Below, piece after piece: positions 7,294-14,150 of a DNA stretch of 14,259 nt. The notes under the pieces were generated by a model. That model was not told the origin of the DNA. It was given only the letters and a program-made list of their open reading frames with translations, and searched no databases. Location of the stretch: positions 1 to 14,259 of the forward strand of contig SBAY01000194.1 of assembly GCA_005239945.1 (NCBI GenBank), written 5' to 3'. Numbering within the stretch: position 1 is the first letter of the stretch; every line of letters begins with the position of its first letter. Origin of the DNA: Nitrospira sp. (GTDB lineage Bacteria; UBA9089; CG2-30-40-21; SBAY01). The translations under genes and the position numbers were made by a program.

Positions 7294-7692
7294 TTATTCC
7301 TCTTTACCCTCCGGGGCAATATGGCAATTCCAGCAATACGGTTTTACATCAACATAAGTATGGCATCTATCACAAAAATCCTTTTTATTAGAATGGCACT
7401 GCATACAGGTTTTTTGAAGGCTTTTTTCATATTTAACCCCATCAATTACGCCGTATTCCCGCTCACCATAACGAACTACGGAATCTCGCCACTCGTGAAG
7501 CACCTTCATATGTTCGGTTTTCATAAAATCTTTTGGCCTGACACACTGTTTTTTAGACATTTTATTGATAACCGGTGTGTCGAGACTGGGTTCTGGTTTA
7601 TAATCTGCCGTTACTAAATTATAGAAAAAGGGAAAGGCAACTATGCCCACAAAGATAATTAATCCGGGAATTATTTTATTTTTATCATACAT
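7294..7692 (-). CDS. dsrJ: DsrJ, membrane-anchored triheme cytochrome c
   Basis: A 132-aa protein with an N-terminal hydrophobic helix (about residues 7-27) acting as an anchor, and a periplasmic part with three CxxCH heme sites: CMQCH 96-100, CDRCH 107-111 and CWNCH 120-124. Cys50 in KQCVRP is the likely counterpart of the cysteine that ligates one heme in characterised DsrJ. It transfers electrons on the periplasmic face of DsrMKJOP. I chose the ATG at 7692 because GGAGGAAAAGGC lies just before it and because the helix then starts at once; a longer reading from 7725 would overlap dsrK by 41 nt. With this start the overlap with the dsrK end is 8 nt. Confidence 0.94.
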   Translation of the reverse strand: MYDKNKIIPGLIIFVGIVAFPFFYNLVTADYKPEPSLDTPVINKMSKKQCVRPKDFMKTEHMKVLHEWRDSVVRYGEREYGVIDGVKYEKSLQKTCMQCHSNKKDFCDRCHTYVDVKPYCWNCHIAPEGKEE

Positions 7693-9301
7693 CTGCCTTT
7701 TCCTCCACAGATAAATCTTCACCACGCAAATTAGTGGTTCTTTTCTTTTCCCCTTTCATCACCAGGGCATTGGCTACTAACTCGGTTACACCCGTAACAT
7801 CCACACCCGGCACCCAATAATTCATCAAAGGCGGCAAAGCGGCGCGGTCAATGGCGCAAATACAGGCAAGCATATTTACTCCATATTGCTCCTGAACATA
7901 TTTTACCGCATTTGCCCTGGGTAGTCCTCCTCTAAGTCGCATTTCCATATTTTCTGAGGCATTTAAGCCTGAGCCGCTACCACAACAGAAGGTTTTTTCC
8001 CGAATGGTGTTCTCTGGCATCTCATAAAAATGATTACAAACATTTTTTATAACATAGCGAGGTTCTTCGAACATCCCCATCCCGCGGGCTACATTGCACG
8101 AATCATGGAAGGTAACCTTTAAATGGTCATTTCGACGCGGGTCAAGATTAAGTTTTTTATGTTTGATTAAATCTGCAGTAAATTCTGAAATATGAGTCAT
8201 CTTTGTCGATTTGGCATTCTCGAATTTTGTGCCGGTGATTGGTGATGTAGGCACCTCAAGGAAATCTGCTGGTCCATTGAAGGTATCCATATATTGATTT
8301 ATCACCCGCCACATATGACCGCATTCACCACCAAGAATCCATTTTACACCTAATCTTTTAGCCTCAGCGTATATTTTGGTATTAAGCCTTTTTGCTAATT
8401 CCATAGAGGTAAAAAACCCAAAATTTCCGCCTTCAGAGGCGTAAGTGCTCCAGGTGTAATCAAGTCCGAGTTCATGAAAGAGCATTAAATAACCCATACA
8501 GGTGTAAGTGCCCGGGTCAGCAAACAGGTCACCTGAGGGTGTAACAAAAAGTATTTCTGCTCCCTTTCTATTGAATGTTGGTGATACCCTGACACCTGTT
8601 TTTTCTTCTATTTCATCAACTAAGAAATCAATAGAATTTTTAATCGTATGCGGCTCAAGACCCAGGTGATTGCCTTTCAGATAACAATTTGCGGCTGGGC
8701 CAGCAATCCATTCTATGTTTAAACCTAAAAGATTAAGCAGTTCGCGAGCAATTATAGTAATCTCGGCGGTATCGATACCGTAGGGACAAAAAACAGAACA
8801 GCGGCGACACTCCGAGCATTGATAGAAATAATACCACCATTCCTTGAGCACATTTAGCGTCAGTTTTCTTGCACCAGCCAATTTCCCTAAGATCTTTCCT
8901 GCGGCTGTAAAATTCTTTCTATAGATTGAGCGAAGTAGTTCTGCCCTCAGGACAGGCATATTTTTCGGGTCGCCTGAGCCAAGAAAAAAATGACATTTGT
9001 CCGCACAAGCCCCACACCGCACACAAATATCCATAAAAATCTTAAAAGAACGATATTTTTTCAGCCGCTCCGCAATCCCTTCTAAAACTATTTTATCCCA
9101 CTTCTCTGGAAGTTTCCAGTCTTCCTCAAGCACAGACCATGACCTGACATTTGGGAAATCTAATGTTTGAAGGCTTTTCTCCTTTGCCCCATAACAAAAC
9201 ATCCCTTCCTTCATTTCAACCGGGATGTCCATCCATGACTTTTGTGGAGGGTTATAATTTATTTGCGATATTATTTCTTGTGGTTTAGGCTCTTTAGCCA
9301 T
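7685..9301 (-). CDS. dsrK: DsrK, HdrD-like iron-sulfur subunit that acts on DsrC
   Basis: A 538-aa cytoplasmic subunit related to heterodisulfide reductase HdrD. Two [4Fe-4S] motifs are intact: Cys93/96/99/103 (CVRCGACADKC) and Cys162/165/168/172 (CSECRRCSVFCP). The C-terminal half carries a CCG-type domain: HDSC at 399-402, FCCGSGSG at 438-445 and a final ACIC at 479-482, which would hold the noncubane cluster used to reduce or form the DsrC trisulfide. The last motif is C-x-C here and not C-x-x-C. Length is typical. AAGGAG lies before the ATG. It is downstream of dsrM and overlaps dsrJ by 8 nt. Confidence 0.96.
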   Translation of the reverse strand: MAKEPKPQEIISQINYNPPQKSWMDIPVEMKEGMFCYGAKEKSLQTLDFPNVRSWSVLEEDWKLPEKWDKIVLEGIAERLKKYRSFKIFMDICVRCGACADKCHFFLGSGDPKNMPVLRAELLRSIYRKNFTAAGKILGKLAGARKLTLNVLKEWWYYFYQCSECRRCSVFCPYGIDTAEITIIARELLNLLGLNIEWIAGPAANCYLKGNHLGLEPHTIKNSIDFLVDEIEEKTGVRVSPTFNRKGAEILFVTPSGDLFADPGTYTCMGYLMLFHELGLDYTWSTYASEGGNFGFFTSMELAKRLNTKIYAEAKRLGVKWILGGECGHMWRVINQYMDTFNGPADFLEVPTSPITGTKFENAKSTKMTHISEFTADLIKHKKLNLDPRRNDHLKVTFHDSCNVARGMGMFEEPRYVIKNVCNHFYEMPENTIREKTFCCGSGSGLNASENMEMRLRGGLPRANAVKYVQEQYGVNMLACICAIDRAALPPLMNYWVPGVDVTGVTELVANALVMKGEKKRTTNLRGEDLSVEEKADV

Positions 9302-9317
9302 AATTAACTCCTTGTAA

Positions 9318-9373
9318 ATTTTCGATTTTGGATTTTCGATTTTGGATTTGAAGTAATCGAAAATCCAAAATTC
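9318..9373. repeat. ATTTTGG/ATTTTCG heptamer hairpin at the dsrM-dsrK junction
   Basis: Alternating heptamers ATTTTCG, ATTTTGG, ATTTTCG, ATTTTGG (9318-9345) are followed by an inverted copy. Positions 9325-9339 and 9357-9371 are perfect 15-bp inverted repeats with a 17-nt loop. The element fills most of the 75-nt spacer and leaves the dsrK Shine-Dalgarno free. It belongs to the same family as 874-908. Confidence 0.85.
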
Positions 9374-9376
9374 TCT

Positions 9377-10369
9377 TTATTCCTTCTCCACCGGTATTCC
9401 CACCTGTTTCATCTTTTCACGGAAGTGCTCTTCGTATTCCTCATAGGTATGCACCTTTACCGGATAATTCCAGGGATTGATATGTCTTTTCAGACGATTA
9501 TTATTGGCCATATTTCTGGTTGGACTTAAGAAAATCCCGCCCAGATGCATCAATTTGCTAAATGGAATATAGACCAACAAAACACAGACTAAAAACAGGT
9601 GGATATAAAAAATGACGCTGACATCTGCTGGAATTACAGGATGAAGACTCAATAATCCTAAGGTATATGCCTTTATATCGATGACATCGACCTTGACGAA
9701 ATACCGCATCAGAATACCTGAGGCGGCTATAGCGATGATTAAAAAAAGAGGGAAATAATCAGCAGTTAACGAAATATAGGATATCTTTGGGCTTAATATT
9801 CTACGGAGTAAAAGAAAACTCACCGCACCAAGCAGTGCCACCCCGGATAAAAATACCACCGGTGAGCCTATCTCCATAAATCCATCAAGGCTACAAAGCA
9901 AACTTAGACAACCAGGAATTGGCTCGATAAATAAGCGAAAGTGTCTAATGACAACAATAAGAAAAGACCAATGAAAGGCTAACGCCGCCAGCCAGAGCAA
10001 TTTTTCTTCATGATAGACAAGGTAAGGACCTTGTTTTAGTTCGGTTTGTGTATTGCGGAAAAGTGACCGAAAGGTTAAAATTTCCAAGGCCATTCTACCG
10101 ATGACTCCAACGGCATTAGATGGATTTTCAAGACAGTCGCGCTTGATCCAGGAAAGTGATTTTTGCTGACCGCAGGTAGTCGGTATACGGAAAGGAACAG
10201 GTGAACGGCTCCAGTTCACTACCCGAGCAATTACTCCAAGAATAAAAATGGTCACAGACACATAAGGTATGATGATGCCAAAAAGTAAATGTAGATTTGC
10301 CTCCTGCACACCCATAAAGACAAGCCCTACCAATATTATCACCACTAACAATGGAAATAAGATTTTCAT
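9377..10369 (-). CDS. dsrM: DsrM, NarI-like diheme cytochrome b membrane subunit
   Basis: A 330-aa protein with about six hydrophobic helices (roughly residues 3-22, 28-50, 124-146, 170-190, 205-222, 252-272), matching DsrM, the menaquinol-oxidising cytochrome b of DsrMKJOP. Histidines placed to bind two hemes include His133 and His143 in one helix and His257 and His275 near another. Soluble parts are mainly the loop at about 53-118 and the basic C-terminus. I chose the ATG at 10369, 7-8 nt after AGAGG; a GTG at 10402 would add 11 residues encoded by repeat DNA and has no Shine-Dalgarno. Downstream is dsrK across a heptamer repeat. Confidence 0.94.
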   Translation of the reverse strand: MKILFPLLVVIILVGLVFMGVQEANLHLLFGIIIPYVSVTIFILGVIARVVNWSRSPVPFRIPTTCGQQKSLSWIKRDCLENPSNAVGVIGRMALEILTFRSLFRNTQTELKQGPYLVYHEEKLLWLAALAFHWSFLIVVIRHFRLFIEPIPGCLSLLCSLDGFMEIGSPVVFLSGVALLGAVSFLLLRRILSPKISYISLTADYFPLFLIIAIAASGILMRYFVKVDVIDIKAYTLGLLSLHPVIPADVSVIFYIHLFLVCVLLVYIPFSKLMHLGGIFLSPTRNMANNNRLKRHINPWNYPVKVHTYEEYEEHFREKMKQVGIPVEKE

Positions 10370-10389
10370 CCTTAGTCCTCTTTTCTTTA

Positions 10390-10464
10390 GCCACAAAAAC
10401 ACAAAGGCACTAAATTTCCCTAAAATCCCTTTTGTGTAATTTTGTGTCTTGGTGACTTTGTGGC
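10390..10464. repeat. CACAAAG-type imperfect palindrome upstream of dsrM
   Basis: The left side GCCACAAAAACACAAAGGCAC (first 20 bases begin at 10390) and the right side ending GTGACTTTGTGGC at 10464 form an imperfect inverted repeat. It occupies the 48-nt spacer to the regulator gene plus the false upstream GTG extension of dsrM, so it lies right in front of the dsrM Shine-Dalgarno. Confidence 0.65.
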
Positions 10465-10512
10465 ATATCTTCTTTCTTTTAGATTTCTCATTATTGCAGA
10501 ACTCTTGGATAG

Positions 10513-10974
10513 TTACGAATTGCTTTTCTTTAGAACCCTATCCTCATTTGCCTTCAGTTGCTCGATTTTTTCTCGACACTTCATAAATATATCCAAAGAA
10601 ATACCTGCTAATGTGTCTATTTTAGATTCGATGGCGAATAATTCATTGTTTTCGATAACAACTTTTTCGCACAGCGCTTGTTTTAAAAGAAAAATGAAAG
10701 ATATTGCCTCGGAAGGAGCAAATTCCTGCACGGCTCTAATCTTGATAATATCCTCTAATATAGGGAAAAACTGGGCATCGCTCTTATTTTGAATAATCCC
10801 CTCAAAAATATCTTCGATGCCTTTCTTGATTATCCATCCTACTGGATTAGCAAATCGGTTTTTCTCACTTTTTATAAAATCTGCCGTATTTTGTGGATAA
10901 CTATCCACTATCAAATCAAACCATCTATTGATAATAGATTCCCTATTTTTGGACAAACTATCATTTAATGTCAT
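10513..10974 (-). CDS. RsbRD N-terminal-domain protein
   Basis: A 153-aa, all-helical, soluble protein that corresponds to the RsbRD N-terminal (RsbR co-antagonist-like sensor) domain over residues about 8-140, with the recognisable stretch RAVQEFAPSEAISFIFLLK near 84-102. It has no STAS, kinase or DNA-binding domain attached, and ends in a charged tail. Similar small proteins have been annotated next to dsrM in sulfate reducers as far as I recall, so a sensing or complex-associated role with dsr is plausible, but its function is not established. The start at 10974 has no strong Shine-Dalgarno; the upstream spacer is a TATAGGAC-type hairpin. It lies between dsrC and dsrM, co-directional with both. 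Confidence 0.75.
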   Translation of the reverse strand: MTLNDSLSKNRESIINRWFDLIVDSYPQNTADFIKSEKNRFANPVGWIIKKGIEDIFEGIIQNKSDAQFFPILEDIIKIRAVQEFAPSEAISFIFLLKQALCEKVVIENNELFAIESKIDTLAGISLDIFMKCREKIEQLKANEDRVLKKSNS

Positions 10975-10975
10975 C

Positions 10976-11016
10976 TAATAGGACCTATAGGACTTATTAG
11001 ATTTATAAGTCCTATT
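10976..11016. repeat. TATAGGAC/TTATAAG hairpin at the dsrC-regulator junction
   Basis: Positions 10987-10997 and 11005-11015 are 11-bp perfect inverted repeats (ATAGGACTTAT and ATAAGTCCTAT) with a 7-nt loop; an extra TAGGACC word flanks the left arm. It starts 7 nt past the dsrC stop codon and reaches almost to the ATG of the next gene, so it may hinder translation of that gene or protect the dsrC message. Confidence 0.8.
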
Positions 11017-11022
11017 CTCTGT

Positions 11023-11358
11023 TTATACACAACCCGTGGGTTTAGGCAGACCTGCAATTTTACAGGCTTGTTTTGCTGGACCAGCCGGGAAAAGATCATA
11101 AAGATACTTGTTATTGCCTTTTTCATGGCCAAACATCTTGGCCATCTCTTTTATCAGAACCTTAATCATCGGTGCAATCTGATATTCTTTATAATAACTC
11201 TTTAAGAAATTCACTACCTCCCACCGTTTTTCGTCCATCTCAATATCCTCAGTTTTCGCAATGTACAAAGCTACCTCTTCATTCCAGTCATCTAAATTTT
11301 GCAGATACCCTTCTTCATCAGTCTCATAGAATTTCCCCTTTAATTCAAATCCTGCCAT
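11023..11358 (-). CDS. dsrC: DsrC sulfur-carrier protein
   Basis: A 111-aa small cytoplasmic protein of the DsrC/TusE family. Its C-terminal arm ends CKIAGLPKPTGCV, with Cys99 and the penultimate Cys110 ten residues apart. Both cysteines are those needed for true DsrC: they form the trisulfide with sulfite-derived sulfur at DsrAB, which DsrK then reduces or, in oxidisers, forms. The length is normal. AAGGAGG lies 13 nt before the ATG, a little far. It is the first gene of the dsr transcript, with promoter candidates about 170 and 250 nt upstream. A hairpin behind it could favour higher DsrC levels than the rest of the operon. Confidence 0.97.
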   Translation of the reverse strand: MAGFELKGKFYETDEEGYLQNLDDWNEEVALYIAKTEDIEMDEKRWEVVNFLKSYYKEYQIAPMIKVLIKEMAKMFGHEKGNNKYLYDLFPAGPAKQACKIAGLPKPTGCV

Positions 11359-11393
11359 AATACTTTTAAAACCTCCTTAATTTTTGGTGTTTA

Positions 11394-11494
11394 GGCTGAA
11401 GACTGAAGGTTCTTAGACTGAAGGGATTATAAAAACAACTTCTCTTGCCATTTTCTAAAGTTCTTTCTACCTTCAGCCTTCCTACCTTCAACCT
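11394..11494. repeat. CTGAAGG-type repeats in the dsrC leader
   Basis: GGCTGAAGACTGAAGG and GACTGAAGGG words (11394-11425) face CTACCTTCAGCC and CTACCTTCAACC words (11467-11492), so the two clusters can pair as an imperfect hairpin with roughly 40 nt between. They lie in the predicted 5' leader of dsrC. Confidence 0.65.
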
Positions 11495-11524
11495 ATTTAC
11501 CTAACAATTTGTCCCTATATTTAT

Positions 11525-11553
11525 ATCATAGTAAATCAAATATATCAAATCAA
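11525..11553 (-). promoter_or_regulatory. Alternative promoter candidate for dsrC
   Basis: On the minus strand, TTGATT (11553-11548), 17 bp, then TATGAT (11530-11525). It matches consensus less well than the candidate further upstream, and this region is very AT-rich, so chance matches are likely. Confidence 0.35.
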
Positions 11554-11613
11554 AAATTTTTATAGGGCAATAAATATAATTAATACATTTCCCTTTTTCC
11601 CACTACCCTAAAT

Positions 11614-11642
11614 ATTTTATCACAAGATTAAATTCAGGTCAA
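11614..11642 (-). promoter_or_regulatory. Promoter candidate for the dsr operon
   Basis: On the minus strand, TTGACC (11642-11637), exactly 17 bp, then TAAAAT (11619-11614) preceded by TG-A as in an extended -10. A start near 11607 would give dsrC a leader of about 250 nt containing the CTGAAGG repeats. No operator sequence is evident around it. Confidence 0.6.
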
Positions 11643-11690
11643 CACAAAAATTCGTTAGTGATTATTCTTTGTAACTAAACATCTAAAAAG

Positions 11691-11810
11691 GTGTAAAAAG
11701 GGAGGATATGGAGATAATAGAGATAAGGAGATTTGATTAGTTAGTTTGTTTTTAATCCATTTTGTTCTATTCCCGTATCTCCAATATTTCCGTATCTCCT
11801 TTTTTTACAC
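11691..11810. repeat. GGAGATA-type imperfect inverted repeat between dsrC and the epimerase gene
   Basis: The element opens GTGTAAAAAGGGAGGATATG and closes ATCTCCTTTTTTTACAC, with GGAGATA/TATCTCC words repeated inside each arm; the arms pair imperfectly. It looks like another small mobile or palindromic repeat. The rest of the 600-bp gap between dsrC and the epimerase gene holds the promoter candidates and other repeats described separately, and no gene. Confidence 0.7.
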
Positions 11811-11835
11811 AAGTTAGCTATTTAGGGATACCACC

Positions 11836-11870
11836 GGTCAGTGATTGCTGCCAGTAGTTAGTAATTAGTG
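11836..11870. repeat. AGTGATT/AGTAATTAGTG-type short repeat
   Basis: The stretch contains GTCAGTGATTGCTG, CCAGTAGTTAG and TAATTAGTG, degenerate repeats of a CAGTNATTAGT-like unit. It is followed on the plus strand by eight A residues; read on the minus strand the T-run lies downstream of the epimerase gene, but I do not find a convincing stem before it. Confidence 0.4.
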
Positions 11871-11957
11871 AAAAAAAAGCAGGAAAAGGAGGTAATTCTT
11901 CTCTTGTTTATCCCTTCCTCTATGGCAATATCACCGATAATTGACCAATTACATTTA

Positions 11958-12908
11958 TCATCTGTTGGCTGAATCACGAAGCCAATCAATTTCCTCTTTT
12001 AACCCTTCTTTGAGACTAACCAGAGGATTATAATTTAAGATTTTTTGTGCCTTGGAGATATTCGCCCAGGTATGAAGGACATCACCGTGTTGAGGTTCTG
12101 TATATTGCATCTTCACTGGCTTATCCAGTATCTCTCCAATTAAATTAATTACCTGAATTAAGGTTACCCGACTGCCACCACCAATATTAAAGACCTCGCC
12201 ATTGACATCTGTTTGTGATGCCGCAAAGGTTGCCTCAACAATATCTCTAATAAAGGTAAAATCCCTGGTCTGATTGCCCTCGCCATAGATCTGGATTTCT
12301 TTATTCTGTAAAATAGCCGAAATAAACTTATTAAATGCCATATCAGGTCGTTGTCGTGGGCCATAAACGGTAAAGTAGCGTAAGGAAATAGTGGGTATGC
12401 CAAAATTCTTAAAATAGAGATAACACAAATGTTCGTTAGCTAACTTTGATACGCCATAAGGAGAGACCGGTTTGGGAGTTCCATCCTCATGCATAGGTAA
12501 AATATCTGTATCACCATAGACCGATGAGGATGAGGCATAGACAAATTTCTTCAGGGTTGATAGTTCTTTAGCCGTCTCAAGTAAGACTTGCGTGGCTAAG
12601 ATATTGTTTTGGGTGTATATTTCAAAGTTCTTACCCCAGCTTGCCCTTACCCCGGCCTGAGCGGCTTCATGAAAGATGTATTCTACCCCATCTAACAAAT
12701 TCATTAAATCAACCTTTAAAATATCCGCCTCTACAAAGGAAAAATTTTTCTCCTTTAATAAATTTTTTAGGTTATTTTCCTTTATTGGTCGTGGGTAGTA
12801 ATCAAGGAAGCAATCAATCCCTTTCACCTGGTATCCTTCTTGAATTAACCTTTCCGACAGATGCGAGCCAATAAATCCCGCACAGCCGGTAACTAAGGCG
12901 ACACTCAT
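11958..12908 (-). CDS. NAD-dependent nucleotide-sugar epimerase/dehydratase
   Basis: A 316-aa extended short-chain dehydrogenase. The N-terminal Rossmann motif GCAGFIG is at residues 8-14 with Asp32 positioned for NAD binding, YASSSSVYG lies at 124-132, and the catalytic Tyr151-x3-Lys155 is in SPYGVSK. The residues RYFTVYGPRQRPDMA further on match UDP-glucose/UDP-glucuronate 4-epimerase-like enzymes, so a UDP-sugar 4-epimerase is most likely; exact substrate cannot be told. It overlaps the upstream glycosyltransferase gene by 4 nt (ATGA), with GGAGAAAG inside that gene as Shine-Dalgarno, so the two are co-translated and probably make and transfer the same sugar for a surface glycan. Confidence 0.9.
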   Translation of the reverse strand: MSVALVTGCAGFIGSHLSERLIQEGYQVKGIDCFLDYYPRPIKENNLKNLLKEKNFSFVEADILKVDLMNLLDGVEYIFHEAAQAGVRASWGKNFEIYTQNNILATQVLLETAKELSTLKKFVYASSSSVYGDTDILPMHEDGTPKPVSPYGVSKLANEHLCYLYFKNFGIPTISLRYFTVYGPRQRPDMAFNKFISAILQNKEIQIYGEGNQTRDFTFIRDIVEATFAASQTDVNGEVFNIGGGSRVTLIQVINLIGEILDKPVKMQYTEPQHGDVLHTWANISKAQKILNYNPLVSLKEGLKEEIDWLRDSANR

Positions 12909-14086
12909 TTTCTTTCTCCTATTTTCTGATATAGTTTTTCCTCTATCAATTTCGACATCTGGTCAAGCCTGACCTCCCAGGTATTTTCTTTTGCCACCTC
13001 TATTCGTCTCTTGCTTAATTGCACATCATTTTCTAACAAGGCCTGCTCAATATATTCGACAAACTCCTCTTTATTTTTAGCTATGTAGCAGAGGTCACGA
13101 TAGTCACTAACGGTTAAAACCTCAGTCAGAACAATGGGCTTTCCTGTGGCTAAATATTCAAAGAATTTCATCGGAAACATATTTCGGGTATACTCATTAA
13201 TTTTATTGGGTAGGAGGCAAACATCAAAACCCTTCACATAACCGGGTAAAACCTCGTATCTCTTCCCACCTAACATAAAGATATTAGCAATGTTTTTTAA
13301 CTCCTCTATTTTATCCTTATCCTCACCTTCGGCTATTTCACCAACTAATACTACCGACCACTCAGGGTGTGTCGAGGTAATATATTTGATAAGCTCCAGG
13401 TCAAGTTTATAAGCCACCAGGGTGCCTATAAATCCGATAATCGGATGTTTAATAACAGCCATATCCTCTGGAATTGGTAAATCCTTCATAAAATGTGCCA
13501 CATCGGCGACATTAGGCATATAATAGGTATTTTGATTAAATACCTTCTTTCTCTCATACAATAATTTAGCGGTAGCAAAGACTAAATCCGCTCCTTTGAG
13601 GAGTTTCTCCTCCATCTTTAAAACAGATATTGGAATTCTTGGTGTAGCCGATAATTCATCCACACAATGATAGACGACCAATTTCTCATTCAATCGCCCA
13701 ATCAAAGAAAAAGACGCTGGTGAATATGTCCAGAGAATTGGGTTTTTAAACCCCAGTCTTTTTAAAAGTAATTTTAGCGTTAGCCAGAGAATTAAATGGT
13801 TTATTCCACAAACAACCTTAATTTTATGCAATGGAAGGATTATTGGTGAATAAACAAACAGGTTTTCATTTATCTTTCGGACACCTTTAAACCAGTCTTT
13901 GAGTCTTTTTAGTATGCGCAAAACATCCTTTTTTTTAATCGTTGGTTGTCTCAAGCCTAAAGATTCGATGTATAAAATCCTATTAGTTTTTGATAGTCTG
14001 GACATAATGTGCTGTTTATTTGTCCAGCCACCAATATTGTCCCAGTCTGCTGTTGAGATACAAAGTATATCTTCCCCTTTGAGCAT
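12905..14086 (-). CDS. GT-B glycosyltransferase, TuaH-like
   Basis: A 393-aa soluble GT-B fold enzyme. The N-terminus LCISTADWDNIGGWTNKQH (residues 8-26) resembles TuaH-like transferases, the middle has VYHCVDELS and YMPNVADVAHF, and the C-terminal donor-binding half starts near IGFIGTLVAYK and includes the conserved FPMKFFEYLATGKPIV stretch with the glutamate typical of GT4-like enzymes. It should transfer a sugar from a nucleotide donor to a cell-surface polymer precursor on the cytoplasmic side. The ATG at 14086 is favoured because the family motif starts at once, although no Shine-Dalgarno precedes it. It is the first gene of a two-gene operon with the epimerase. Confidence 0.87.
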   Translation of the reverse strand: MLKGEDILCISTADWDNIGGWTNKQHIMSRLSKTNRILYIESLGLRQPTIKKKDVLRILKRLKDWFKGVRKINENLFVYSPIILPLHKIKVVCGINHLILWLTLKLLLKRLGFKNPILWTYSPASFSLIGRLNEKLVVYHCVDELSATPRIPISVLKMEEKLLKGADLVFATAKLLYERKKVFNQNTYYMPNVADVAHFMKDLPIPEDMAVIKHPIIGFIGTLVAYKLDLELIKYITSTHPEWSVVLVGEIAEGEDKDKIEELKNIANIFMLGGKRYEVLPGYVKGFDVCLLPNKINEYTRNMFPMKFFEYLATGKPIVLTEVLTVSDYRDLCYIAKNKEEFVEYIEQALLENDVQLSKRRIEVAKENTWEVRLDQMSKLIEEKLYQKIGERK

Positions 14087-14094
14087 AACTTAAT

Positions 14095-14123
14095 ATTTTA
14101 TCATAAATATTGGATAAAGTCAA
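14095..14123 (-). promoter_or_regulatory. Promoter for the glycosyltransferase-epimerase operon
   Basis: On the minus strand, TTGACT (14123-14118), exactly 17 bp, then TAAAAT (14100-14095) with an upstream TGA as in an extended -10. Only 8 nt lie between the -10 and the ATG at 14086, so transcription would start at, or within a base or two of, the start codon: a leaderless mRNA. Confidence 0.7.
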
Positions 14124-14150
14124 AATATTTTTAGGGAAAGGAAATTCTAT

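Noticed and set aside
7693..7725. Longer DsrJ start at 7725
   Set aside because: It would overlap dsrK by 41 nt and add a charged extension before the membrane anchor; GGAGG fits the ATG at 7692.
10128..10394. Reading frames antisense or in other frames to the Dsr genes, the GT117 gene and the sugar genes
   Set aside because: They coincide with strongly supported genes, have no recognisable domain and no ribosome sites, so I treat them as shadows.
10369..10402. Longer DsrM start at a GTG (10402)
   Set aside because: The extra 11 codons come from the CACAAAG repeat, no Shine-Dalgarno precedes the GTG, and the ATG at 10369 has AGAGG at good spacing.
11870..11957. Terminator for the epimerase operon before a run of eight T on the minus strand
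   Set aside because: Only very weak pairing (about 5-6 bp over a loop of more than 25 nt) precedes the T-run.
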